Part shown: positions 16,225 to 22,425 of the stretch, one piece after another | Layout of the letters: every line of letters starts with the position of its first letter | Position numbering within the stretch: the first letter of the stretch is position 1 | From: an uncultured Pelagibacteraceae bacterium | Lineage (GTDB): Bacteria > Pseudomonadota > Alphaproteobacteria > Pelagibacterales > Pelagibacteraceae | DNA length: 22,425 bases | Assembly (NCBI GenBank): GCA_902513415.1 | Contig: CABXMS010000005.1 | Coordinates: 1-22,425 of the forward strand | Direction: 5' to 3' | Position numbers and translations under genes: made by a program | The notes under the pieces: model-generated | Databases searched by the model: none | Told to the model about the DNA's origin: nothing | The model's input: only the letters and a program-made list of their open reading frames with translations

Positions 16225-16250
16225 TTGACTTTTTGAACCTCTATTATAGT
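16225..16250 (+). promoter_or_regulatory. Candidate promoter of the ffh transcript
   Basis: TTGACT (16225-16230) and TATAGT (16245-16250) resemble -35 and -10 boxes, but the 14-nt spacer is shorter than the usual 16-18. A start near 16257 would place the whole hairpin array inside the 5' leader. The position supports it; the spacing argues for caution. Confidence 0.4.
16243..16248 (-). promoter_or_regulatory. Candidate -10 box of dapF-ftsY, overlapping the ffh promoter
   Basis: On the minus strand this is a perfect TATAAT, 43-48 nt before the dapF ATG. The -35 position (around 16266-16271) reads ATTTTG, a poor match. It overlaps the + strand -10 candidate, so polymerase could not occupy both at once. 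Confidence 0.4.
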
Positions 16251-16262
16251 TTGCATCAGTTT

Positions 16263-16356
16263 CCGCAAAATACAGCAATTTGCGGTGTCTTTGGATACAA
16301 AGAGATCGACACCAGTCAGCGAGGGTTCGCCCACTGGTGCGTTACCTGCTGTGTAG
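16263..16356 (+). ncRNA. Structured RNA leader of ffh with three hairpins and a possible pseudoknot
   Basis: A GC-richer stretch in AT-rich DNA. Hairpin 1: CCGCAAA (16263-16269) with TTTGCGG (16279-16285), loop of 9. Hairpin 2: UGUC (16286-16289) and UUUG (16290-16293), loop GAUA, CAAA (16298-16301), GACA (16308-16311); UCUUUG/CAAAGA is an alternative inner stem. Hairpin 3: CACCAGU (16310-16316) with ACUGGUG (16333-16339), plus an inner GGG-UUCG-CCC. The loop of hairpin 1 (AUACAGCA, 16270-16277) can pair over 8 bp, one of them G-U, with UGCUGUGU (16347-16354), 6 nt before the ffh ATG. It lacks the conserved SRP RNA domain IV sequence, so it is not the SRP RNA. I recall a computationally predicted 'ffh' leader motif in Ca. 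Pelagibacter; this is probably an instance. Confidence 0.7.
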
Positions 16357-16360
16357 AATT

Positions 16361-17719
16361 ATGTTTGAAAATTTGACAAATAAATTTGAAGAAATTTTTT
16401 CTTCACTAAAAAAAGCACCTTCGCTTGATGAAAAACAGGTTGAGGAAGGACTTAGAAATATAAGACTTGCTTTGCTTGAAGCCGATGTAACTTTAGATGT
16501 AGTAAAAGAATTTATTAATAAAGTTAAGCCAAAATTACTTGGTCAGGAAATAATTAGATCTACTTCACCTGGCGAAATGGTAGTTAAAATAGTTTATGAT
16601 GAAATTGTTTCTTTTTTAGGAGATAGCAATCAAAAAATAAATTTAAATAAGGTTCCACCTGTTCCAATTATGGTTGTTGGTCTCCAAGGATCTGGAAAAA
16701 CAACTACTTCTGCAAAAATTGCAAAATTTTTAGAAAAAAATAATAAAAAAAAAGTTATGATGGCGAGTTTAGATATTTATAGACCAGCAGCCCAAGAACA
16801 ATTGAGATTATTGGGAGAGCAAAACAATATAAATACTTTACCAGTAATTGAGGGACAAATGCCCTCTGATATCTGCCATAGAGCTATAAATGCCGCAAAT
16901 TTAAATGGTTCTGAAATTATAATTTTTGATACAGCGGGCAGAACCCAAGTAGATCTGCAAATGATGAGTGAAATAAAACAAATTGAAAGCATAATAAAGC
17001 CTTCAGAAATACTTTTAGTGGCCGATTCATTGACTGGACAAGTTGCAGCAAGCGTTGCTAAAGAATTTAATAATACAGTAAATCTTACAGGAATAGTTCT
17101 TACTAGATCAGACGGCGATGGTAGAGGTGGAGCAGCTTTAAGTATGAAGCATGTTGCAAACGTTCCAATAAAATTTCTTGGTGTTGGCGAAAAAATTGAA
17201 AATTTAGAAGTATTTCATCCTGATAGAATTGCAAATCGTATATTGGGAATGGGAGATATTGTTAGTTTGGTCGAAAAAGCTTCTGAAGATTTAGATCAAG
17301 AAAAATTAAAAAAAACTGAAGAAAAATTAAAAAAAGGACAATTTTCATTAGATGACTATTTATCACAGTTAAAACAAATGAAAAAAATGGGAGGCATAGA
17401 AGGAGTAATGTCCTTTTTGCCAGGTGTTTCAAAAATTAAATCACAAATGGATAATGCGGGGGTGGATGAAAAAATTATTAATCAAAATGAAGCTGTGATT
17501 TTATCAATGACTAGAAAAGAAAGAGAAAATCCAAAAATAATAGATGGTTCTAGAAAAAAAAGAATTGCTAATGGCTCTGGTACAGACATAGCCGCTATCA
17601 ATAAATTGTTAAAACAATTTAAAATGATGTCTGAAATGATGAAAAAGATGTCAAAGGGAAATACAAAAGGAATGGCAGAAAAAGGAATTCCGCCAGAACT
17701 TTTTAATCAATTAAAATAA
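16361..17719 (+). CDS. ffh: Signal recognition particle protein Ffh
   Basis: A 452-residue SRP54 GTPase. N domain 1-~95; G domain with GLQGSGKT (108-115), DIYRPAA, DTAGR (190-194) and TRSD (248-251), the TRxDGDGRGG variant I know from alphaproteobacteria; M domain ~300-450 with the RNA-binding segment SRKKRIANGSG (397-407) and Met-rich helices (KMMSEMMKKM) for signal peptides. I chose ATG 16361, giving the normal MFENLTNKF start. The frame is open upstream to a TTG at 16280, but those 27 Arg-rich codons cross the structured leader and do not fit the family. No Shine-Dalgarno is seen; the region before the ATG can be paired by the leader. It heads an operon continuing into rpsP. Confidence 0.95.
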   Translation: MFENLTNKFEEIFSSLKKAPSLDEKQVEEGLRNIRLALLEADVTLDVVKEFINKVKPKLLGQEIIRSTSPGEMVVKIVYDEIVSFLGDSNQKINLNKVPPVPIMVVGLQGSGKTTTSAKIAKFLEKNNKKKVMMASLDIYRPAAQEQLRLLGEQNNINTLPVIEGQMPSDICHRAINAANLNGSEIIIFDTAGRTQVDLQMMSEIKQIESIIKPSEILLVADSLTGQVAASVAKEFNNTVNLTGIVLTRSDGDGRGGAALSMKHVANVPIKFLGVGEKIENLEVFHPDRIANRILGMGDIVSLVEKASEDLDQEKLKKTEEKLKKGQFSLDDYLSQLKQMKKMGGIEGVMSFLPGVSKIKSQMDNAGVDEKIINQNEAVILSMTRKERENPKIIDGSRKKRIANGSGTDIAAINKLLKQFKMMSEMMKKMSKGNTKGMAEKGIPPELFNQLK

Positions 17720-17723
17720 TAAA

Positions 17724-17728
17724 AGGAG
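17724..17728 (+). promoter_or_regulatory. Shine-Dalgarno site of rpsP
   Basis: AGGAG lies 5 nt before the rpsP ATG in the 14-nt gap after ffh. It is one of only two clear ribosome-binding sites in the window, the other being at dctP, and it fits a heavily translated ribosomal protein. Confidence 0.75.
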
Positions 17729-17733
17729 TAAAA

Positions 17734-18123
17734 ATGTTAAAAATGAGATTATCTATGGGAGGTACCAAAAAAAGACCCGTATATAAAATAGTGGTAGCGG
17801 ACAGTAGATTTGCAAGAGATGGAAGATTTATTGAAAAAATAGGTTTCTTTAATCCTCTACTACCAAAAGAAAAAAAAGAAAGAGTTGGTTTGCACACAGA
17901 TAGAATTAAGTATTGGTTAGGTCAAGGTGCACAACCAACAACTAGAGTAGCTAGAATTCTTGGAGAAAATCAAATAATTCCAATGCCAAAGAATAGCAAT
18001 AATCCTCTTAAAGCGGTTCCAAAAAAAGATAGAAAAAAAGAAGAAAAAGCAGAAGAGAAAAAAGCTGATGCACCTAAGGAAGCTCCAAAAGCAGAAGAGA
18101 AAAATAAAGAAAATAAAAAATAA
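17734..18123 (+). CDS. rpsP: 30S ribosomal protein S16 with a Lys/Glu/Ala-rich tail
   Basis: A 129-residue protein. Residues 1-~82 are a typical S16: RLSMGGTKKRPVYKIVVAD, GRFIEKIGFFNP and the AQPTTRVARIL region. Residues ~83-129 form a low-complexity tail of Lys, Glu, Ala and Pro (blocks such as KKEEKAEEKKADAPKEAPKAE). S16 helps assemble and stabilise the 30S subunit. The stop overlaps trmD by one base (TAATG at 18121-18125). The usual rimM gene, a 16S maturation factor normally lying between rpsP and trmD, is missing here. Confidence 0.95.
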   Translation: MLKMRLSMGGTKKRPVYKIVVADSRFARDGRFIEKIGFFNPLLPKEKKERVGLHTDRIKYWLGQGAQPTTRVARILGENQIIPMPKNSNNPLKAVPKKDRKKEEKAEEKKADAPKEAPKAEEKNKENKK

Positions 18124-18809
18124 TGTTTTTAGCTCGAGTATTTACACTGTATCCAGAAATTTTTCCCGGTCCTTTAAACAAAGGTTTGTATGGGAGAGCA
18201 ATGTCTCAAAATATTTGGAATTTAAAAACAGTTAATATTCGAGACTATGCAAATGATAAACATAAAACTGTCGATGATACCCCATATGGTGGAGGCTCAG
18301 GAATGTTAATTAAGCCAGATGTTCTTGCTTCTTCATTAGATAACAATTCTATACCAGGTGAAAAAACTATTTATCTAACACCTAGAGGAAAATTATTTAA
18401 TCAGTCTATAGCAAAAAAATTTTCAAAAATATCAGTTGTTAATTTAATTTGTGGATCTTTTGAAGGAATTGATCAAAGAATAATAGATGCTAGAGATATA
18501 GAAGAAGTTAGCATTGGAGACTTTGTATTGTCTGGAGGTGAAACTGCTGCATTTGTTTTCTTAGATGCAATTTTGAGATTAATTCCAGGGATATTAGGAA
18601 ACGATTCTTCAATTACTGATGAAAGTTTTGAGAATGGACTATTAGAATACCCACAATATACAAAACCTCAAATATGGGAGAAAAAAAGTGTACCCGAAGT
18701 ACTTTTATCAGGAGATCACGCTAAAATTAAAGACTGGCGTTTATCTCAATCTGAGGCTATAACACGCGACCGAAGATCAGATTTGTGGCAAAAATATAAA
18801 AAGGATTAA
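18123..18809 (+). CDS. trmD: tRNA (guanine37-N1)-methyltransferase TrmD
   Basis: A 228-residue SPOUT methyltransferase forming m1G37 in tRNAs with G at position 36, which prevents +1 frameshifting. Family motifs in order: [37 protein letters not shown], the knot and SAM-site segment [21 protein letters not shown] and the C-terminal DHAKIKDWR. Length is slightly shorter than the ~250 residues of E. coli TrmD. The start shares a base with the rpsP stop, so it is likely translated by coupling. rplS follows directly. Confidence 0.95.
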   Translation: MFLARVFTLYPEIFPGPLNKGLYGRAMSQNIWNLKTVNIRDYANDKHKTVDDTPYGGGSGMLIKPDVLASSLDNNSIPGEKTIYLTPRGKLFNQSIAKKFSKISVVNLICGSFEGIDQRIIDARDIEEVSIGDFVLSGGETAAFVFLDAILRLIPGILGNDSSITDESFENGLLEYPQYTKPQIWEKKSVPEVLLSGDHAKIKDWRLSQSEAITRDRRSDLWQKYKKD

Positions 18810-18825
18810 ATTGATAAGTCTAAGC

Positions 18826-19359
18826 ATGAAAAATATTGAAGATATAAATCAGGCTAACGTTAAAAAAATTGCAGCTGAAAAAAAATTACCAGATTTTTTT
18901 CCAGGAGATATTATAAAAGTAGGAGTTAGAATAACAGAAGGCAAACGAGATAGAATTCAATATTTCGAAGGAGTATGTATTGCTAAAAAAAATAGAGATA
19001 TAAATTCTTCTTTTACTGTAAGAAAGATTTCATTTGGGGAGGGAGTTGAAAGAACATTTGCATTATATAGTCCTATAGTAGACTCAATAAAGGTAATTAG
19101 ATCAGGACAAGTAAGAAGAGCTAAACTTTATTATTTGAGAGATAGAACTGGAAAATCAGCTAGAATTGCAGAAAAAATTAAAAAGAAAATAGGTATAGAT
19201 TTAGAAGTAAAATCTGAACAAGCGAATGAAGAAAATTTAGTTCAAGCTGTGGATCAGAAAAAAGAAGTTAAAAAGGAGTCAATAGAAAAAAAAGATCCAC
19301 TAAAAGTAGAAACAAAAAAGAAAGTAGATAAAAAAGAGACTCCCAAAGAAAAAAAATAA
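18826..19359 (+). CDS. rplS: 50S ribosomal protein L19 with a Lys/Glu-rich tail
   Basis: A protein of 177 residues from ATG 18826. The frame is open to a TTG at 18811, but ATG fits the family start better and leaves 16 nt after the trmD stop. Residues 1-~118 hold the L19 core: [45 protein letters not shown] and [16 protein letters not shown]. Residues ~119-177 are a charged tail dominated by Lys, Glu, Val and Asp, not found in ordinary L19 (~115 residues). L19 lies at the 30S-50S interface. Only 11 nt and no terminator hairpin separate it from leuC. Confidence 0.93.
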   Translation: MKNIEDINQANVKKIAAEKKLPDFFPGDIIKVGVRITEGKRDRIQYFEGVCIAKKNRDINSSFTVRKISFGEGVERTFALYSPIVDSIKVIRSGQVRRAKLYYLRDRTGKSARIAEKIKKKIGIDLEVKSEQANEENLVQAVDQKKEVKKESIEKKDPLKVETKKKVDKKETPKEKK

Positions 19360-19370
19360 TTTTTTTCTAA

Positions 19371-20774
19371 ATGCCTAACACAATTTACGATAAAATTTGG
19401 AACGAACATCTTGTCCATGAACAAGAAGATGGAACCTCATTACTTTTTGTTGATAGACATTTAATTCATGAAGTAACCAGCCCACAGGCATTTGAAGGTT
19501 TAAGAAATTCAAATAGAAAAGTCAGACAACCTAAACTTACTTTAGCTGTAGCAGATCATAATGTTCCAACTACAGATAGAACAAAAGGAATTTCTGACCA
19601 AGAGTCAAAAATACAGGTCGATACATTAGATTCAAATTGTAAAGAGTTTGGAATTCAGATTTTTGGAATGAACGATAAAAGACAAGGAATAGTTCATATC
19701 ATTGGCCCAGAACAAGGTTTTACTCAACCTGGAACTATTATTGTTTGTGGAGATAGTCACACAGCAACACACGGTGCATTTGGAGCTTTAGCATTTGGCA
19801 TTGGAACGTCAGAAGTTGAACATGTATTAGCTACACAAACTTTAGTACAAAAAAAATCAAAAAATTTTAGAATTAATGTAAATGGAAATTTACCAATTGG
19901 TGTAACAGCAAAAGATGTAATTTTACAAATAATAGGAAAAATTGGAACAGCTGGTGGAACAGGTTATGTAATTGAATATGCCGGTAACTTAATTTCTACT
20001 CTTAGTGTGGAAAATCGAATGACAATTTGCAATATGACTATAGAGGGTGGAGCAAGAGCAGGTTTAATCCAACCTGACCAAAAAGTTTTTGATTATTTAA
20101 AGGATAAACCAATGTCGCCAAAAAAAGACAACTGGGAAAAAGCCTTAGAGTATTGGGGTAATCTTAAATCTGACAATGGAGCGCATTTTGATAAAGAAAT
20201 TAATTTAGAGGGAAAAGATGTCAAACCAATGGTTACTTGGGGAACTTCACCCCAAGATGTAGTTACAATTGATGGAAAAGTTCCAAATCCAAAAAATGAA
20301 ACTGACCCAGATAAAAAAAACTCAATAGAAAGATCATTAAAATATATGGGTTTAAATTCTGATGTTTTAGTTAAAGATATTAAAATTGATAAAGTTTTTA
20401 TTGGGAGTTGCACAAATGGCAGAATTGAAGATTTAAGAGAAGCAGCAAAAATATTAAAAGATAAAAAAATTGCAAAACACGTTAATGCAATGGTTGTTCC
20501 AGGCTCAGGATTAGTTAAGGAAAAAGCTGAACAAGAAGGTTTAGACAAGATTTTCATAAATTCAGGTTTTGAATGGAGAGAACCTGGATGTTCTATGTGT
20601 TTGGCAATGAATGCAGACAAATTAAAACCAGGTGAAAGATGTGCGTCTACTTCTAATAGAAATTTTGAAGGCAGACAAGGAAGAGGTGGAAGAACACATT
20701 TGGTTAGCCCAGGCATGGCAGCAGCAGCTGCAATCTCTGGAAATTTGGATGATGTTAGAAAGTATCAAAATTAA
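19371..20774 (+). CDS. leuC: 3-isopropylmalate dehydratase large subunit
   Basis: A 467-residue aconitase-superfamily protein. The [4Fe-4S] cysteines are C347 (IGSCTNGR) and C407/C410 (GCSMC), the same numbers as I recall for E. coli LeuC. Other signatures are [30 protein letters not shown] and the C-terminal [19 protein letters not shown]. With LeuD it isomerises 2-isopropylmalate to 3-isopropylmalate in leucine synthesis. Its stop overlaps the leuD start (TAATG at 20772-20776). No Shine-Dalgarno or leader peptide is visible, so expression probably depends on the upstream ribosomal operon or an unseen promoter. Confidence 0.97.
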   Translation: MPNTIYDKIWNEHLVHEQEDGTSLLFVDRHLIHEVTSPQAFEGLRNSNRKVRQPKLTLAVADHNVPTTDRTKGISDQESKIQVDTLDSNCKEFGIQIFGMNDKRQGIVHIIGPEQGFTQPGTIIVCGDSHTATHGAFGALAFGIGTSEVEHVLATQTLVQKKSKNFRINVNGNLPIGVTAKDVILQIIGKIGTAGGTGYVIEYAGNLISTLSVENRMTICNMTIEGGARAGLIQPDQKVFDYLKDKPMSPKKDNWEKALEYWGNLKSDNGAHFDKEINLEGKDVKPMVTWGTSPQDVVTIDGKVPNPKNETDPDKKNSIERSLKYMGLNSDVLVKDIKIDKVFIGSCTNGRIEDLREAAKILKDKKIAKHVNAMVVPGSGLVKEKAEQEGLDKIFINSGFEWREPGCSMCLAMNADKLKPGERCASTSNRNFEGRQGRGGRTHLVSPGMAAAAAISGNLDDVRKYQN

Positions 20775-21379
20775 TGAAAAAATTTAACAAACTTCAAAGT
20801 ATTCCCGCATATTTGCCAATAGTAAATATTGATACAGATATGATAATTCCAAAACAATTTTTAAAGACAATAAAAAGAACCGGTCTTGGAAAAAATTTAT
20901 TTTTTGAAATGCGATATGATGACCAAGAAAATGAGATAAAAGATTTTATTTTAAATCAGAAACCATTTAACGAATCTAAAATTTTAATTGCAGGAAAAAA
21001 TTTTGGTTGTGGATCTTCCAGAGAACATGCGCCATGGGCTTTACTTGATTTTGGTATTACATGTGTAATTAGCTCAAGTTATGCAGATATTTTTTACAAT
21101 AATTGTTTTAAAAATGGAATATTACCAATCAAAATTGATGAAGAAAAAATAAAGCAAATTTCTGAGTATTCTTTAAGAAAAGAAGAAATAAAAGTAGATT
21201 TAAATGAGCAAAAAATTATTTTTGGAAATAATGAAATTAAGTTTGATTTAGATCCATTTAAAAAAAAGTGTTTAATCGAAGGATTAGATGATATTTCATT
21301 GTCTTTAGAAAAATCTGAAAAAATTGTATCATTTGAAAAAAAATTAAAAATATCAAAACCATGGATATTTAATGATTAA
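20774..21379 (+). CDS. leuD: 3-isopropylmalate dehydratase small subunit
   Basis: A 201-residue swivel-domain protein. The diagnostic substrate-binding stretch is [20 protein letters not shown], followed by [16 protein letters not shown]. It completes the active site of LeuC in the cytoplasm. It overlaps leuC by 1 nt and leuB by 8 nt, which indicates a tightly coupled leuCDB operon. Length is normal for the bacterial small subunit. Confidence 0.97.
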   Translation: MKKFNKLQSIPAYLPIVNIDTDMIIPKQFLKTIKRTGLGKNLFFEMRYDDQENEIKDFILNQKPFNESKILIAGKNFGCGSSREHAPWALLDFGITCVISSSYADIFYNNCFKNGILPIKIDEEKIKQISEYSLRKEEIKVDLNEQKIIFGNNEIKFDLDPFKKKCLIEGLDDISLSLEKSEKIVSFEKKLKISKPWIFND

Positions 21380-22425
21380 AGTTAAAAAAAGAAAATTTTT
21401 ATTATTGCCAGGCGATGGAATTGGGCCTGAAGTTGTTGGTGAAGTAAAAAAAATTATTCAATGGTTTAATAAAAACAAATCATTAGATTTTGAAGTAGAT
21501 GAGGATCTAGCCGGTGGCGTCTCTTACGATAAACACGGAACTCCTATAACTGATGAAGTTTTTTACAAAGCTTTAGAATGTGAAGCTGTAATTCTTGGAG
21601 CAGTAGGAGGTCCTAAATGGGATGATGTAGAATTTTCAAAAAAACCTGAGAGAGCTTTACTAAAATTAAGAAAAGAACTTAAATTGTTTGCTAATTTAAG
21701 ACCAGCAATATGTTTTAAACAATTGGTTGATGCCTCAACTCTTAAACCTGAAATTGTTTCTGGACTAGATATTATGATAGTTAGAGAACTTACAGGCGGA
21801 ATTTATTTTGGTGAACCAAGAGGAATTAAACCAATTGATAATGGTGAGCGAAAAGGAATTAATACTCATGTTTATACAACAAGTGAAATTCAAAGAGTTG
21901 CAAGAGTTGCTTTTGATTTAGCTAAAAAAAGACAAAATAAAGTTACATCATGCGAAAAATCAAATGTAATGGAAGCCGGCTTGCTTTGGAAAGAAGAGGT
22001 CCAAGAATTACATGACAAAGAATACGAAGATGTAGAATTAAATCATATGCTTGCAGATAATTGTGCTATGCAATTACTTAGAAATCCAAAACAGTTTGAT
22101 GTGATAGTTACTGATAATTTATTTGGAGATATGCTATCTGATCAAGCATCAATGTTAACTGGTTCTTTAGGATTATTACCTTCTGCATCTTTAGGAGCAA
22201 AAAATAAAGATGGTAAAATAAGAGCAATGTATGAACCGATACACGGTTCAGCACCCGATATTGCTGGAAAAGGAATAGCTAATCCAATTGCAACAATATT
22301 AAGTTTTGCAATGGCTTTAAGATATTCTCTTAATTTAGATAAAGAAGCAGATGCTTTAGAAAAAGCGGTTCAAAGCGTTTTAGATGAAGGTCTTAGAACT
22401 AAAGATATTTTATCCAAAGGAATGA
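21372..22425 (+). CDS. leuB: 3-isopropylmalate dehydrogenase (truncated by the window end)
   Basis: Starting at ATG 21372, inside the end of leuD, the frame stays open for 351 codons to the window edge with no stop; the family has about 355-370 residues, so only a few to some 20 are missing. Motifs: [54 protein letters not shown] and [20 protein letters not shown], then the NAD-binding [19 protein letters not shown]. It oxidatively decarboxylates 3-isopropylmalate to 2-oxoisocaproate, the third step of leucine synthesis. The truncation comes from the window boundary and is not a mutation. Confidence 0.96.
   Translation, partial: MIKVKKRKFLLLPGDGIGPEVVGEVKKIIQWFNKNKSLDFEVDEDLAGGVSYDKHGTPITDEVFYKALECEAVILGAVGGPKWDDVEFSKKPERALLKLRKELKLFANLRPAICFKQLVDASTLKPEIVSGLDIMIVRELTGGIYFGEPRGIKPIDNGERKGINTHVYTTSEIQRVARVAFDLAKKRQNKVTSCEKSNVMEAGLLWKEEVQELHDKEYEDVELNHMLADNCAMQLLRNPKQFDVIVTDNLFGDMLSDQASMLTGSLGLLPSASLGAKNKDGKIRAMYEPIHGSAPDIAGKGIANPIATILSFAMALRYSLNLDKEADALEKAVQSVLDEGLRTKDILSKGM

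Noticed and set aside
16311..16338. tRNA-like T-arm (GGGTTCGCCC)
   Set aside because: The loop is a UUCG tetraloop, not a 7-nt T-loop, and no acceptor, D or anticodon arms surround it.
16263..16356. SRP RNA (4.5S, ffs) upstream of ffh
   Set aside because: Neither strand has the conserved GGAAGCAGCC-type domain IV sequence with its symmetric loop; the hairpin arrangement is different.
16280..16360. N-terminal extension of Ffh by 27 codons from a TTG
   Set aside because: The extension is Arg-rich, does not resemble Ffh, and lies across the structured leader; ATG 16361 gives the family-typical start.
18811..18825. TTG start for rplS five codons upstream
   Set aside because: ATG 18826 is a better codon and gives a normal L19 start; the TTG cannot be fully excluded.
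20093..20716. 207-codon open frame on the minus strand inside leuC
   Set aside because: It is antisense to a strongly conserved gene, with no start signal or recognisable protein; it is a shadow of leuC codon use.
1..22425. CRISPR arrays, insertion sequences, tRNA or rRNA genes, attachment sites
   Set aside because: No regularly spaced repeats, transposase genes, terminal inverted repeats or tRNA cloverleafs were found by eye; the only repeat-like similarity is between the two LldD paralogues.

Overview
The window is a dense, AT-rich stretch of bacterial chromosome with very short or overlapping gene junctions (ATGA and TAATG) and almost no spare DNA. Gene content and order (ccm genes; ftsY-dapF; ffh-rpsP-trmD-rplS-leuCDB), low GC, tiny intergenic spaces and TRAP-type uptake point to a streamlined marine alphaproteobacterium of the SAR11/Pelagibacterales type. 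This assignment is inferred from the sequence and was not tested by a database search. All genes are on the + strand except dapF-ftsY.

Layout. 1-912: end of a probable ccmF, then ccmG and ccmH (cytochrome c maturation). 949-1470: a PagL-like outer-membrane lipid A deacylase homologue. 1477-3779: two tandem, translationally overlapping LldD-type FMN 2-hydroxyacid oxidases/dehydrogenases. 3886-7429: a class I aminotransferase, a single-subunit FAD-linked D-lactate/glycolate dehydrogenase and an NADP-type D-2-hydroxyacid dehydrogenase (glyoxylate/hydroxypyruvate reductase-like). 7562-12430: a TRAP transporter with a Tat-exported binding protein of the TakP/lactate class, an intrinsic terminator, an enlarged DctQ, and a DctM with a ~330-residue charged, partly coiled-coil tail. 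12440-14462: an MFS transporter and a membrane-anchored alpha/beta hydrolase. 14459-16200 (minus strand): ftsY and dapF. 16201-16360: divergent promoter region and a structured RNA leader ahead of ffh. 16361-19359: ffh, rpsP, trmD, rplS, with no rimM. 19371-22425: leuC, leuD and leuB (cut by the window end).

How it fits together. The region from 1477 to about 12430 reads as one metabolic theme. A binding protein carrying the residues that hold 2-oxo/2-hydroxy monocarboxylates feeds a TRAP permease. Enzymes of both stereochemical classes interconvert 2-hydroxy and 2-oxo acids, and an aminotransferase can turn the oxo acid into an amino acid. Lactate/pyruvate/alanine and glycolate/glyoxylate/glycine are both compatible. 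The second half is housekeeping: protein targeting (FtsY and Ffh diverging from one control region), ribosome and tRNA functions, lysine/peptidoglycan precursor synthesis and leucine synthesis.

The most interesting non-coding element is the roughly 95-nt leader of ffh (16263-16354). It holds three consecutive hairpins, and the loop of the first can pair over 8 bp with the segment just before the ffh start codon. Other points of note are the DctM tail, complementary flavin-site changes in the duplicated LldD enzymes, a perfect 8-2-8 inverted repeat ahead of dctP, and K/E-rich tails on both S16 and L19.
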